A model generated the notes under the pieces. The model had not been told where the DNA came from and searched no databases. It worked only from the letters and a program-made list of their open reading frames with translations. The translations under genes were made by a program, and so were the position numbers. From Ruminococcus sp. (lineage in GTDB: Bacteria > Bacillota > Clostridia > Oscillospirales > Ruminococcaceae), in the NCBI GenBank assembly GCA_014799765.1, contig JAAVHK010000060.1:1-7122 (forward strand): a stretch of 7,122 nucleotides of DNA, given 5' to 3'. Every line of letters starts with the position of its first letter. Within the stretch, counting starts at the first letter, position 1. Positions 1-5,960 of the stretch are shown one piece after another.

Positions 1-2066
1 TGCATATAATGATAGAATGCAGAATGATAAGTCACTGCATAGTAATCAATATTTATATTGTCTTTAGTAATTAATATATTCGGGTCATTGAACATTTTTA
101 TTATGTTACCGACGGTCTGGGCAGGATATTTGCTTTTTCCTGATAAATCCGAAAGAGTATATGTTATATAAATCTTTTCGGAAGCTGTCGACAATGTTTT
201 ATATACAACAAGTCTTTCGGCGGAAATAAGTTCCGCAAGTGAACGTGATATTTCTATGCCGTTTTCCGAAAGACGTTGTTTATCGTTTTCGGAAAATAAA
301 CCGTGCATATTTACCTGATTTGGAAAATCGCCGTCATTTGCACCCATCACAAATACTACTTTCGGTTCAGAAAGTCTTGCGGTACGTGCTGATGCTGTCA
401 TAACGGAATCAAGTGTCTGCGGAGTTACGGAATATTCAAGTTTTCCTATCATTGATTTTATTGTACGTGAAATTTCCGTGAAAGTTATTATTTTTTCGCC
501 CAGTACAGATGATATGCTGTCAAGAATATCTATCAGACACGCCCACAGACGTTTCAGTTCTCCGGCTTCGTAGTCATGGTCATTGCGGATAAGTTCACCC
601 ATCATTTTAGCGATACTTTTTTCTGCTCCGCACTCTTTAAGATATTCGTACAACATACGGCATATCGACGTGGCGGAATTTTTCCCCGAAACTTTTTTCT
701 TAAGTTCCATAAGCGGATTTATTACAGATTGCCTTATATCTTCAAGAAGTACAAGGTTTATGTCATCAGCTGTGAAAGGTTTTTTCCATACATCGCCGTC
801 GATATTCCATTTATAGCAATAATTCTCAAAAAGCGATATATCGGTAACAGGAATGTCAAGTATTCCGCACTTCATTATACGGAAAATATGTTCGGATTTT
901 ATTTTCCTTGCCGAAAGTATTTCCAGTACTGATATTATGAATACCATTACTGAAGAATGCATTACAGGTTTTGGAATACTCATAAAATACGGTATTTCAC
1001 ATCTTTCAAACGTTTCACGGAGAATTTCAGCGTAATCTTCAATATTATTCGACAGTATGGCAATATCACTGTAATGCAGTTCAGGGATTTCGCATACAAG
1101 ATGTTTTATTGTCGCACATACATATTCGGCTTCACTGTACATATCTTTAGATTCAAATATCCTTATATTTTCCGGACGTGGTGGCTGTTTACCGTCATAG
1201 GACTTATTCTGCATGATATGTGTACTTAAATACAGGAGTTCTTCATTTCTGAAACGCTTACTTTCACCGCAGTCTTCAATTTCCGGTATGATATTCAGTT
1301 CACTGCATATACGGTTTATACGACGGTATGTATTATTTACGGTATCAAAAAGTGTGAAACTTCCGGCATTTACGTCATCTGTACGGAGAGTTATATATAC
1401 GTTTTCTGCCGATTCAATCATAATCCTTATCATTTCAAGCTGGTCACCGTTGAAACTTTCAAACTCGTCAATATATATATTCATACCCCTGAAAAATTCC
1501 TCACGGTTAGCTGTTTCGGATGCCTGTATGATATTTTCAAAATTATCCTTGAATCCGTATTCAGACATAAGCCGGTTGTATTCAAGATATATATTTGCTA
1601 TATCGTTTGCCTTGTCCATGAGGCGACCGTCAAGAAATGCCGATTTCTGCATGAGTAAATCCGGCTGTATTCCGGTACGCTTCATTTCGTTTATGAGGTC
1701 AAGGACTTCTTCCGCAAAACCGTTATATGAACTCTGTTTCCGGAAGTAATTAAGTGCATCGGGATTACTCTGTGCGGAGGCTATAGCCTGATATATAAGT
1801 ATCATGCGTGCATAATTGTCAGCGTATTCGCCTTTTCTGTCAGGTTCTCCGAAAAGCTGAAAAATATGTCTTGAAAGTCCTGTGAACGTAAGCGAAAGTA
1901 TTTCATTGAACTTTTCAGCACCGATAAAATAATAAAGTTTCTTGTCAAATTCGTATGAAAACTGCTCCGGAACTATTACAAGTTGTCTGCCGGAACACTT
2001 TTTTATTTTTTCAAACATACAGGTAGTTTTTCCGCTACCCATTTTTCCTATAATAAATTTTACCAT
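1..2066 (-). CDS. addB: ATP-dependent helicase/nuclease subunit AddB (5' part, C-terminus off the left edge)
   Basis: AddB pairs with AddA (RexAB/AddAB) in the cytoplasm to resect double-strand DNA ends and load RecA at Chi-type sites. The reading frame is open from the ATG at 2064-2066 to the left edge, giving 688 codons; the family is usually about 1,100-1,150 residues, so roughly 60% is present. Residues 7-14 form a Walker A loop (GKMGSGKT). A Walker-B-like stretch with D200-E201-F202 sits in the usual 'I-D-x-F-x-x-F' setting. A domain around residues 290-350 reads like the AddB 'SDIAIL...IPYF' region, and M574-P582 (MGANDGDFP) matches the conserved 'GANDGxFP' motif. The C-terminal nuclease domain and iron-sulfur cysteines would lie outside the window. 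A strong Shine-Dalgarno AGGGGAG (2074-2080) lies 7 nt before the ATG and fixes the start. addA is expected further downstream but cannot be seen. Identification is from family motifs; no alignment was run. Confidence 0.93.
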   Translation of the reverse strand, partial: MVKFIIGKMGSGKTTCMFEKIKKCSGRQLVIVPEQFSYEFDKKLYYFIGAEKFNEILSLTFTGLSRHIFQLFGEPDRKGEYADNYARMILIYQAIASAQSNPDALNYFRKQSSYNGFAEEVLDLINEMKRTGIQPDLLMQKSAFLDGRLMDKANDIANIYLEYNRLMSEYGFKDNFENIIQASETANREEFFRGMNIYIDEFESFNGDQLEMIRIMIESAENVYITLRTDDVNAGSFTLFDTVNNTYRRINRICSELNIIPEIEDCGESKRFRNEELLYLSTHIMQNKSYDGKQPPRPENIRIFESKDMYSEAEYVCATIKHLVCEIPELHYSDIAILSNNIEDYAEILRETFERCEIPYFMSIPKPVMHSSVMVFIISVLEILSARKIKSEHIFRIMKCGILDIPVTDISLFENYCYKWNIDGDVWKKPFTADDINLVLLEDIRQSVINPLMELKKKVSGKNSATSICRMLYEYLKECGAEKSIAKMMGELIRNDHDYEAGELKRLWACLIDILDSISSVLGEKIITFTEISRTIKSMIGKLEYSVTPQTLDSVMTASARTARLSEPKVVFVMGANDGDFPNQVNMHGLFSENDKQRLSENGIEISRSLAELISAERLVVYKTLSTASEKIYITYTLSDLSGKSKYPAQTVGNIIKMFNDPNILITKDNINIDYYAVTYHSAFYHYM

Positions 2067-2085
2067 AAATAATCTCCCCTGATAA

Positions 2086-2119
2086 AATATGCATACCGTA
2101 AAATAACGATATGCATATT
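2086..2119 (-). promoter_or_regulatory. Stem-loop / double palindrome between GH25 gene and addB
   Basis: Arms 2086-2099 and 2106-2119 form a 14-bp stem with a 6-nt loop. Read as minus-strand RNA every position pairs, with one U-G wobble; read as plus-strand RNA that position is a C/A mismatch, which favours a role in the minus transcript. Its end lies 5 nt before the addB Shine-Dalgarno and is followed only by UUAUC, so if it is a terminator it is a weak one. Each arm is also a palindrome (TATGCATA at 2088-2095, ATATGCATAT at 2109-2118), with centres 22 bp apart, so a protein-binding site on DNA is an alternative reading. Confidence 0.5.
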
Positions 2120-2134
2120 GATTTATATTATTTA

Positions 2135-3778
2135 TTAATAACCGTTACGGTGACATTCAATCATAAGTGCCGGATAGTCAACATAGGCGTAATCAAGGTC
2201 AACAGCTCCGTTTATACCGCTTACAGTGCCGTTACATGAATACTGCCACATACCATAGTAACCGCCATAGCTTGGCTTTCTTACGTTATAATGGGCAATC
2301 CATACGGTGTACTGTTTCAGGAACGATACACCCAGTCTGTTTTTCAGGAAGTTTGAATAGCTTGTAACGCCACAGCAATAACCCTGTTCTTCCATGTACT
2401 TACAGAATGTATCGGTAATAGCACGGATTTCATCATTAGTTAATTTATCAAAACAAGCGTCTTCAATATCGAAATAAACCGGATATTCAAGTTTATAACC
2501 CTTTATTACTTCACAACAAGCCTTTGCTTCCATTAAAGCAGCTTCAACGGTATCGGCGTAACTGTACCAGTAAACACCCCTGTCAATACCGTTTGCTTCA
2601 GCCTGCTCCATGTTCTGTTCAAACTTTTCGTCTTTCTGTGAAGCGTATCTTCCGTAACCTGCACGGATTATGGCGTAATCTATACCGGAATCCTTTACGG
2701 CTTTCCAGTCAACATCGCCCTGCCATACAGTAACATCTATACCCTCGTCAAGATAATCACTTGTAGTGGTGGTTGTAGTGAAACTTGTCATTGAATAGTG
2801 GAAAGTTGTTCCGGGGGTATCAACGTATGTATCAGGCGACATTATATACGGATAATTCACATATGCTACATCAAGGTCAACATCTCCGGCAATGCCGTCA
2901 ACCTGACCGCTTGCGGAATACTGCCACATCTCGTATTTATTGTTATATGACGGTGCGGAAACATCAAAATTTGCTACCCATACATCGTACTTATCACGTA
3001 CATTAGAATAAATTTTCGAGTTAAGGAAGTTTGAATAACTATAAATTCCTACTCTATAACCTTTTTCCGCAAGTGCTGAACAGAAAGTTTCTGTTATAGC
3101 CGTAATCTGTGCCGTACTAAGATTTACTTGTGTAGGGTCTTCAATGTCAAAATAAATCGGATATGTAAAATTATAATCTTTTATGACTGAATAACATACT
3201 TCCGCTTCACGTTTTGCGGATTCAACATCTGTTGCGTAACTGTACCAGTATGCACCGCAGTCAATACCGTTTGCCTGAGCGTTTTTCATGTTGTAATCAA
3301 AAGTAGGGTCTTTCTGTGAATACTCCTTACCATAACCGGCTCTCATGATTGCAAATTCAACACCTGAATCCTTTACAGTTGCCCAGTCTATAGTTGACTG
3401 CCATTGCGAAACGTCAATACCTCTTGCCTGTCTCGTAACAATTGACTGGTCTGTATCGGTCACTGCTGTAGTTGTAGTAGTTGCTTCAACAGGAGTTTCC
3501 GCAGTAGTAGTTGTTGTTGTGGTAGTAGTAGTTGTTGTTGTTGTATATCCCATATAGGCATTATATATATCAAAAACCCTGAAAGGTGATTCGGTAGCCT
3601 GCTGTGAATCTGTTGTTTCCTCTTTACTTTCTTCCGGATTTGTGGTATTATATAATTCAACAGCCGATTCTTCCGGAGAGTCGACGGCTATAGTCTGTGG
3701 TACAGGGTCATAAATAATCGCTGTACCTGCCATCGCCAAAGACATAACAGCCGAAAGAATTTTTTTATAAAAATGCAT
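2135..3778 (-). CDS. Secreted tandem GH25 muramidase (lysozyme), two catalytic domains with Thr linkers
   Basis: Predicted exported protein of 547 residues that would cleave the MurNAc-GlcNAc bond of peptidoglycan. Residues 1-31 look like a signal peptide (basic HFYKK, then hydrophobic 7-22). An acidic Ser/Thr/Glu-rich stretch (34-65) and Thr runs at 79-92 and 100-104 lead to GH25 domain 1 (about 119-310). A six-Thr linker (334-339) leads to GH25 domain 2 (about 345-536). Both domains keep the GH25 landmarks: GIDV (D122, D348), YFDIED carrying the D-x-E catalytic pair (D211/E213 and D437/E439), MWQYS (W285, W511) and DLD (D301, D527). No separate wall-binding, dockerin or sortase motif is seen; the protein ends 11 residues after domain 2. 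The start at 3778 is preferred over the ATG at 3850 because GGGAGG (3788-3793) lies 9 nt upstream and the signal peptide begins there. Self wall turnover, defence against competitors or host-related use cannot be told apart from sequence. Confidence 0.94.
   Translation of the reverse strand: MHFYKKILSAVMSLAMAGTAIIYDPVPQTIAVDSPEESAVELYNTTNPEESKEETTDSQQATESPFRVFDIYNAYMGYTTTTTTTTTTTTTTAETPVEATTTTTAVTDTDQSIVTRQARGIDVSQWQSTIDWATVKDSGVEFAIMRAGYGKEYSQKDPTFDYNMKNAQANGIDCGAYWYSYATDVESAKREAEVCYSVIKDYNFTYPIYFDIEDPTQVNLSTAQITAITETFCSALAEKGYRVGIYSYSNFLNSKIYSNVRDKYDVWVANFDVSAPSYNNKYEMWQYSASGQVDGIAGDVDLDVAYVNYPYIMSPDTYVDTPGTTFHYSMTSFTTTTTTSDYLDEGIDVTVWQGDVDWKAVKDSGIDYAIIRAGYGRYASQKDEKFEQNMEQAEANGIDRGVYWYSYADTVEAALMEAKACCEVIKGYKLEYPVYFDIEDACFDKLTNDEIRAITDTFCKYMEEQGYCCGVTSYSNFLKNRLGVSFLKQYTVWIAHYNVRKPSYGGYYGMWQYSCNGTVSGINGAVDLDYAYVDYPALMIECHRNGY
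2762..2779 (-). repeat. Thr-codon run in the inter-domain linker of the GH25 protein
   Basis: Six consecutive Thr codons (residues 334-339) in the order ACT ACA ACC ACC ACT ACA join the two GH25 domains. Mixed codon use suggests that the threonines, rather than a DNA repeat, are being kept. Thr-rich linkers are common in secreted Ruminococcus-type hydrolases and may be glycosylated; the glycosylation is inference. Confidence 0.7.
3503..3544 (-). repeat. Trinucleotide Thr-codon tract (14 Thr) with internal 21-nt duplication
   Basis: Fourteen Thr codons (residues 79-92) read (ACA)4(ACT)3 ACC (ACA)3(ACT)3. The second half repeats the first: three ACA then three ACT, each block closed by a codon ending in a different way (ACC, then GCG for Ala93). 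This looks like a 21-nt tandem duplication, a form prone to length change by replication slippage. Any gain or loss in units of three keeps the frame. It lies in the low-complexity stalk between the signal peptide and the first catalytic domain. Confidence 0.75.
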
Positions 3779-3787
3779 TTTAATAGT

Positions 3788-3793
3788 CCTCCC
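3788..3793 (-). promoter_or_regulatory. Shine-Dalgarno deciding the GH25 start
   Basis: GGGAGG on the minus strand lies 9 nt before the ATG at 3776-3778. The upstream in-frame ATG at 3848-3850 has no such site and lies only about 8 nt after the predicted transcription start, so the shorter 547-residue protein is chosen. Confidence 0.85.
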
Positions 3794-3805
3794 GTAAAAA
3801 CAATA

Positions 3806-3834
3806 AAGCTGTACCAGCCCGAAGCGGACAGCCT
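3806..3834 (-). promoter_or_regulatory. Possible leader hairpin in the GH25 5' UTR
   Basis: In the minus-strand transcript, arms 3828-3834 (AGGCUGU) and 3806-3812 (ACAGCUU) pair over 7 bp including one G-U. Between them CCG-CUU-CGG can make a small inner hairpin. The outer stem is followed by UAUUGUUUUU and then the Shine-Dalgarno. The arrangement resembles a weak attenuator or an RNA-stability element, but no competing antiterminator fold was found by eye. Confidence 0.3.
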
Positions 3835-3840
3835 GATTTT

Positions 3841-3869
3841 TTGTAAACATTTTGTAATATTTTTATTAT
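3841..3869 (+). promoter_or_regulatory. Possible plus-strand promoter overlapping the GH25 -10 box
   Basis: TTGTAA (3841-3846), a 17-bp spacer and TATTAT (3864-3869) match the consensus in 4 of 6 and 5 of 6 positions. The -10 box lies on the opposite strand of the GH25 TATAAT. Such matches are frequent in AT-rich DNA; the main support is the plus-strand terminator about 65 nt after the predicted start near 3876. Confidence 0.3.
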
Positions 3870-3893
3870 ACCATACTTTACTTCAAAATGCAA
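3865..3893 (-). promoter_or_regulatory. Promoter of the GH25 gene
   Basis: On the minus strand, a -35 box TTGCAT (3888-3893), a 17-bp spacer and a perfect -10 TATAAT (3865-3870) preceded by TGG, an extended -10 signature. The predicted transcription start is near 3858, which gives a leader of about 80 nt before the ATG at 3778. Confidence 0.75.
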
Positions 3894-3917
3894 TACGTGA
3901 AAAGAAAAAATTTCCCA

Positions 3918-3940
3918 CCGAAACTATTTTCGGCTTTTTT
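3918..3940 (+). terminator. Intrinsic terminator on the plus strand, upstream of the pseudouridine synthase
   Basis: CCGAAA (3918-3923) and TTTCGG (3928-3933) form a 6-bp stem with a CTAT loop, followed by C and six T. No plus-strand gene lies anywhere upstream in the window, so it either ends a short unannotated RNA or shields the pseudouridine synthase gene from antisense read-through. On the minus strand the hairpin is followed by TGGGAAA before any T run, so minus-strand function is less likely. Confidence 0.65.
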
Positions 3941-3950
3941 AACTAATTTA

Positions 3951-3979
3951 TTGATTTTTTTCAAAAATTTCTATATAAA
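3951..3979 (+). promoter_or_regulatory. Promoter of the RluA-family gene
   Basis: TTGATT (3951-3956), a 17-bp spacer and TATAAA (3974-3979). The predicted start near 3986 leaves a leader of only about 20 nt, with AAGAGG (3991-3996) as ribosome site 9 nt before the ATG. It lies just after the plus-strand terminator, so this gene begins a new transcription unit. Confidence 0.6.
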
Positions 3980-4005
3980 ATTTATCGGAAAAGAGGTTTT
4001 TTTAA

Positions 4006-4950
4006 ATGGTTACTTTTACAGTAAATGATAATGACTGCGGTCAGCGTGTGGACAAGTTTGTTACTAAAGCACTTCCGGAACTTCCTAAAAGCATGATGTA
4101 CAGACTTTTCAGAAAAAAAGACATCAAAATTAACGGTAAACGTTGTGATATTTCGGCAATACTTAATGCCGGTGACGTTGTGACAGTTTATGTTAAACAG
4201 GAGCTATCCGCCGAAAAGAAACACGATATGAATTTTCTGAACTCACCACCGGATTTGGACATCATACACGAAGACGATAACATTTTAATCACTTTCAAGC
4301 CGGTAGGTCTTGACCCGCATTCAAACAGTACAAGCACCGCCGATACCCTGATAGACCGCATAAAACATTACCTTTATAATAAGAATGAATATTCTCCCGA
4401 AACGGAAAATTCCTTTGCACCTGCTCTGTGTAACAGGCTTGACCGCAATACAAGCGGTCTGATAATTTCTGCAAAAAATGCCGTCTCTCTGCGTGAAATA
4501 AATGAGGCTATCCGGAATGGTAATCTACATAAAATTTACCGTTGTGTGACCGTCACGCCACCACCGCAAAATGAAGACATTATTTCTGCATATCACAGAA
4601 AAGACGACGGCAGAAATATTGTCCGCATATCCGATAAAAAATCCGACGGCTACAAGCCAATCAGAACCGGCTACAAAGTCCTTGACAGAAAAAACGGTCT
4701 CTTTCTTATCGAAGTGACACTTTTCACCGGACGTACTCACCAGATAAGAGCCCATCTCGCACACGTCGGAGCGTACATCTTAGGCGACGGAAAATACGGT
4801 AATACCTCTCTTAACAAGCGTTATGGTGTTTTTCGTCAGACTCTCTGTGCGTACTCCCTGAAATTTGAACTTCCGGAAACTTCACCGCTTGCGTACCTCA
4901 ACAAGCTGGTCATAACTACTCCCGAACCGTTCACGGAATACTTCCGTTAA
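4006..4950 (+). CDS. RluA-family 23S rRNA pseudouridine synthase (RluC/RluD type)
   Basis: A 314-residue enzyme predicted to isomerise uridine to pseudouridine in RNA, most likely 23S rRNA, in the cytoplasm. Residues about 13-63 form an S4 RNA-binding domain (QRVDKF...INGKR...GDVVTVYV). The catalytic domain starts near residue 85. The catalytic aspartate is D146 in N-R-L-D-R-N-T-S-G; the usual first residue of this motif is His, here N143. G242-H250 (GRTHQIRAH) is the second family signature. The substrate-side loop reads FKPVGLDPHS (97-106) rather than the common NKPxGLxVHP. Length and S4 domain fit RluC/RluD rather than the shorter RluA, but the target uridines cannot be assigned. Ribosome site AAGAGG lies 9 nt before the ATG, with a run of T in the spacer. 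No terminator follows, so read-through into tyrA is possible. Confidence 0.92.
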   Translation: MVTFTVNDNDCGQRVDKFVTKALPELPKSMMYRLFRKKDIKINGKRCDISAILNAGDVVTVYVKQELSAEKKHDMNFLNSPPDLDIIHEDDNILITFKPVGLDPHSNSTSTADTLIDRIKHYLYNKNEYSPETENSFAPALCNRLDRNTSGLIISAKNAVSLREINEAIRNGNLHKIYRCVTVTPPPQNEDIISAYHRKDDGRNIVRISDKKSDGYKPIRTGYKVLDRKNGLFLIEVTLFTGRTHQIRAHLAHVGAYILGDGKYGNTSLNKRYGVFRQTLCAYSLKFELPETSPLAYLNKLVITTPEPFTEYFR

Positions 4951-4974
4951 ATTATATTATCAAAACAAAAACTA

Positions 4975-5003
4975 TTGACTTTTACAATTTAAAGCGGTAT
5001 AAT
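4975..5003 (+). promoter_or_regulatory. Near-consensus promoter of tyrA
   Basis: TTGACT (4975-4980), a 17-bp spacer and TATAAT (4998-5003), 11 of 12 consensus positions. It begins 25 nt after the upstream stop codon. The predicted start is near 5010, with no room for a riboswitch or T-box leader before the ribosome site GAAAGG (5020-5025), so tyrosine-responsive RNA control is unlikely here. Confidence 0.8.
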
Positions 5004-5037
5004 TTTATTAAAAATACATGAAAGGTCTGATTTTTTT

Positions 5038-5889
5038 ATGAATATTCTTGTTGTCGGTCTCGGACTTATAGGCGGTTCAGTGTGCAAGGCACTGAAAAAA
5101 TATACCTACCATACCGTAACCGGTTGCGACATAAATCACGATATTGAGGAAAATGCCCTCCGTGACATCGCCATAGATTACGCTTTCGACGGTAATTACA
5201 CAAATTTTGATTTGGTTATAATATCGCTTTTTCCTGATACCGCTGAAAAATTCTTTTCCGAAAATGCCGGTAAATTCAGCAAAAACACTCTTATTACCGA
5301 CGTTTGCGGTATAAAAGGCGATTTTTCCGTACGTATGAAATCCATAGCCGAAAATAACGGTCTTCGTTATCTCGGCATACACCCTATGGCTGGCAAGGAG
5401 TTCGGCGGATATTCAAACAGTACGCCCGATTTATTCGTAAAAGCTAATTTCATTATCGCACCGTTTGAGGACAGTTCCGACGGTGACATTGAACTTCTTC
5501 AGAAACTCGCCACAGAAATCGGAGCAGGTAAAATTGTTAAGACCAGTCCCGAAAATCACGACAAAATGATTGCTTATACCTCACAGCTTGCCCATATAGT
5601 TTCAAGTGCTTACGTAAAAAGTCCCGAATTAAATCTTGAATGCGGTTTCAGTGGCGGAAGTTTTCAGGATATGACACGCATCGCTACTATGAACGAAAAA
5701 ATGTGGACTGATTTATTTATGCAGAACTGCGACAACTTACAGTTTGAACTTGATACCCTGATAGGAAATCTGCTCAGATACCGTGATGCCCTACAAAATC
5801 GTGACTACGAAAGTATGAAAAATCTTATTGCAGAAGGTCGTAAACTCAAAGAAGACAATCTCCGACACCGTATAGGTCAGCCTAATTAA
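5038..5889 (+). CDS. tyrA: Prephenate dehydrogenase (monofunctional, no ACT domain)
   Basis: Oxidatively decarboxylates prephenate to 4-hydroxyphenylpyruvate, the precursor of tyrosine, in the cytoplasm. The N-terminus is a Rossmann fold with G7-L-G-L-I-G-G-S14; D31 at the end of the second strand suggests NAD+ preference. H115-E121 (HPMAGKE) holds the family's catalytic His, and Q183-S189 (QLAHIVS) with G206-A216 (GSFQDMTRIA, R214) form the helical prephenate-binding domain. The usual D-V-x-S-x-K loop reads D88-V-C-G-I-K93, with Gly in place of Ser. At 283 residues it lacks both the chorismate mutase domain of E. coli TyrA and the C-terminal ACT domain of the roughly 370-residue Bacillus type, so feedback control by tyrosine through ACT is absent. 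The ribosome site GAAAGG is 12 nt from the ATG, a long spacer containing seven T. It sits alone, without other aromatic-pathway genes. Confidence 0.93.
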   Translation: MNILVVGLGLIGGSVCKALKKYTYHTVTGCDINHDIEENALRDIAIDYAFDGNYTNFDLVIISLFPDTAEKFFSENAGKFSKNTLITDVCGIKGDFSVRMKSIAENNGLRYLGIHPMAGKEFGGYSNSTPDLFVKANFIIAPFEDSSDGDIELLQKLATEIGAGKIVKTSPENHDKMIAYTSQLAHIVSSAYVKSPELNLECGFSGGSFQDMTRIATMNEKMWTDLFMQNCDNLQFELDTLIGNLLRYRDALQNRDYESMKNLIAEGRKLKEDNLRHRIGQPN

Positions 5890-5915
5890 CATTTATTCCG
5901 TCTGTGGCATAAAAT
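5886..5915 (+). promoter_or_regulatory. Possible promoter of the amidase gene
   Basis: TTAACA (5886-5891), overlapping the tyrA stop codon, then an 18-bp spacer and TAAAAT (5910-5915); each box matches 5 of 6 positions. A short TGAGA/TCTCA dyad (5920-5936) follows in the leader. No terminator separates tyrA from the amidase, so co-transcription is equally possible. Confidence 0.4.
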
Positions 5916-5960
5916 AGTATGAGATATATTTTCTCAATCTACTGAAAGGAATGTCTTTTT

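Noticed and set aside
576..1749. Several overlapping plus-strand open frames of 60-178 codons
   Set aside because: They lie antisense to addB, which has clear AddB motifs across the same stretch. They resemble no known family and have low-complexity Phe/Ile/Ser-rich products typical of shadow frames.
2067..2134. Separate promoter for addB in the gap after the GH25 gene
   Set aside because: A TATAAA-like -10 occurs near 2122-2127, but I find no -35 at a fitting distance; read-through from the GH25 promoter or a site inside that gene is as likely.
3503..3544. Repeat considered as part of a CRISPR-like or other array
   Set aside because: The units are single codons in frame with no spacers; a Thr-rich protein linker explains them.
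3345..3660. Short open frames on both strands through the Thr repeat, giving poly-Val or Gln/Leu-rich products
   Set aside because: They are other-frame readings of the trinucleotide repeat within the GH25 gene.
3779..3850. N-terminal extension of the GH25 protein from the ATG at 3848-3850
   Set aside because: No ribosome site, only about 8 nt from the predicted transcription start, and the extension would bury the signal peptide 24 residues inside.
4525..5382. Minus-strand frames opposite the pseudouridine synthase and tyrA genes
   Set aside because: Both lie fully within well-supported plus-strand genes and have no recognisable domain.
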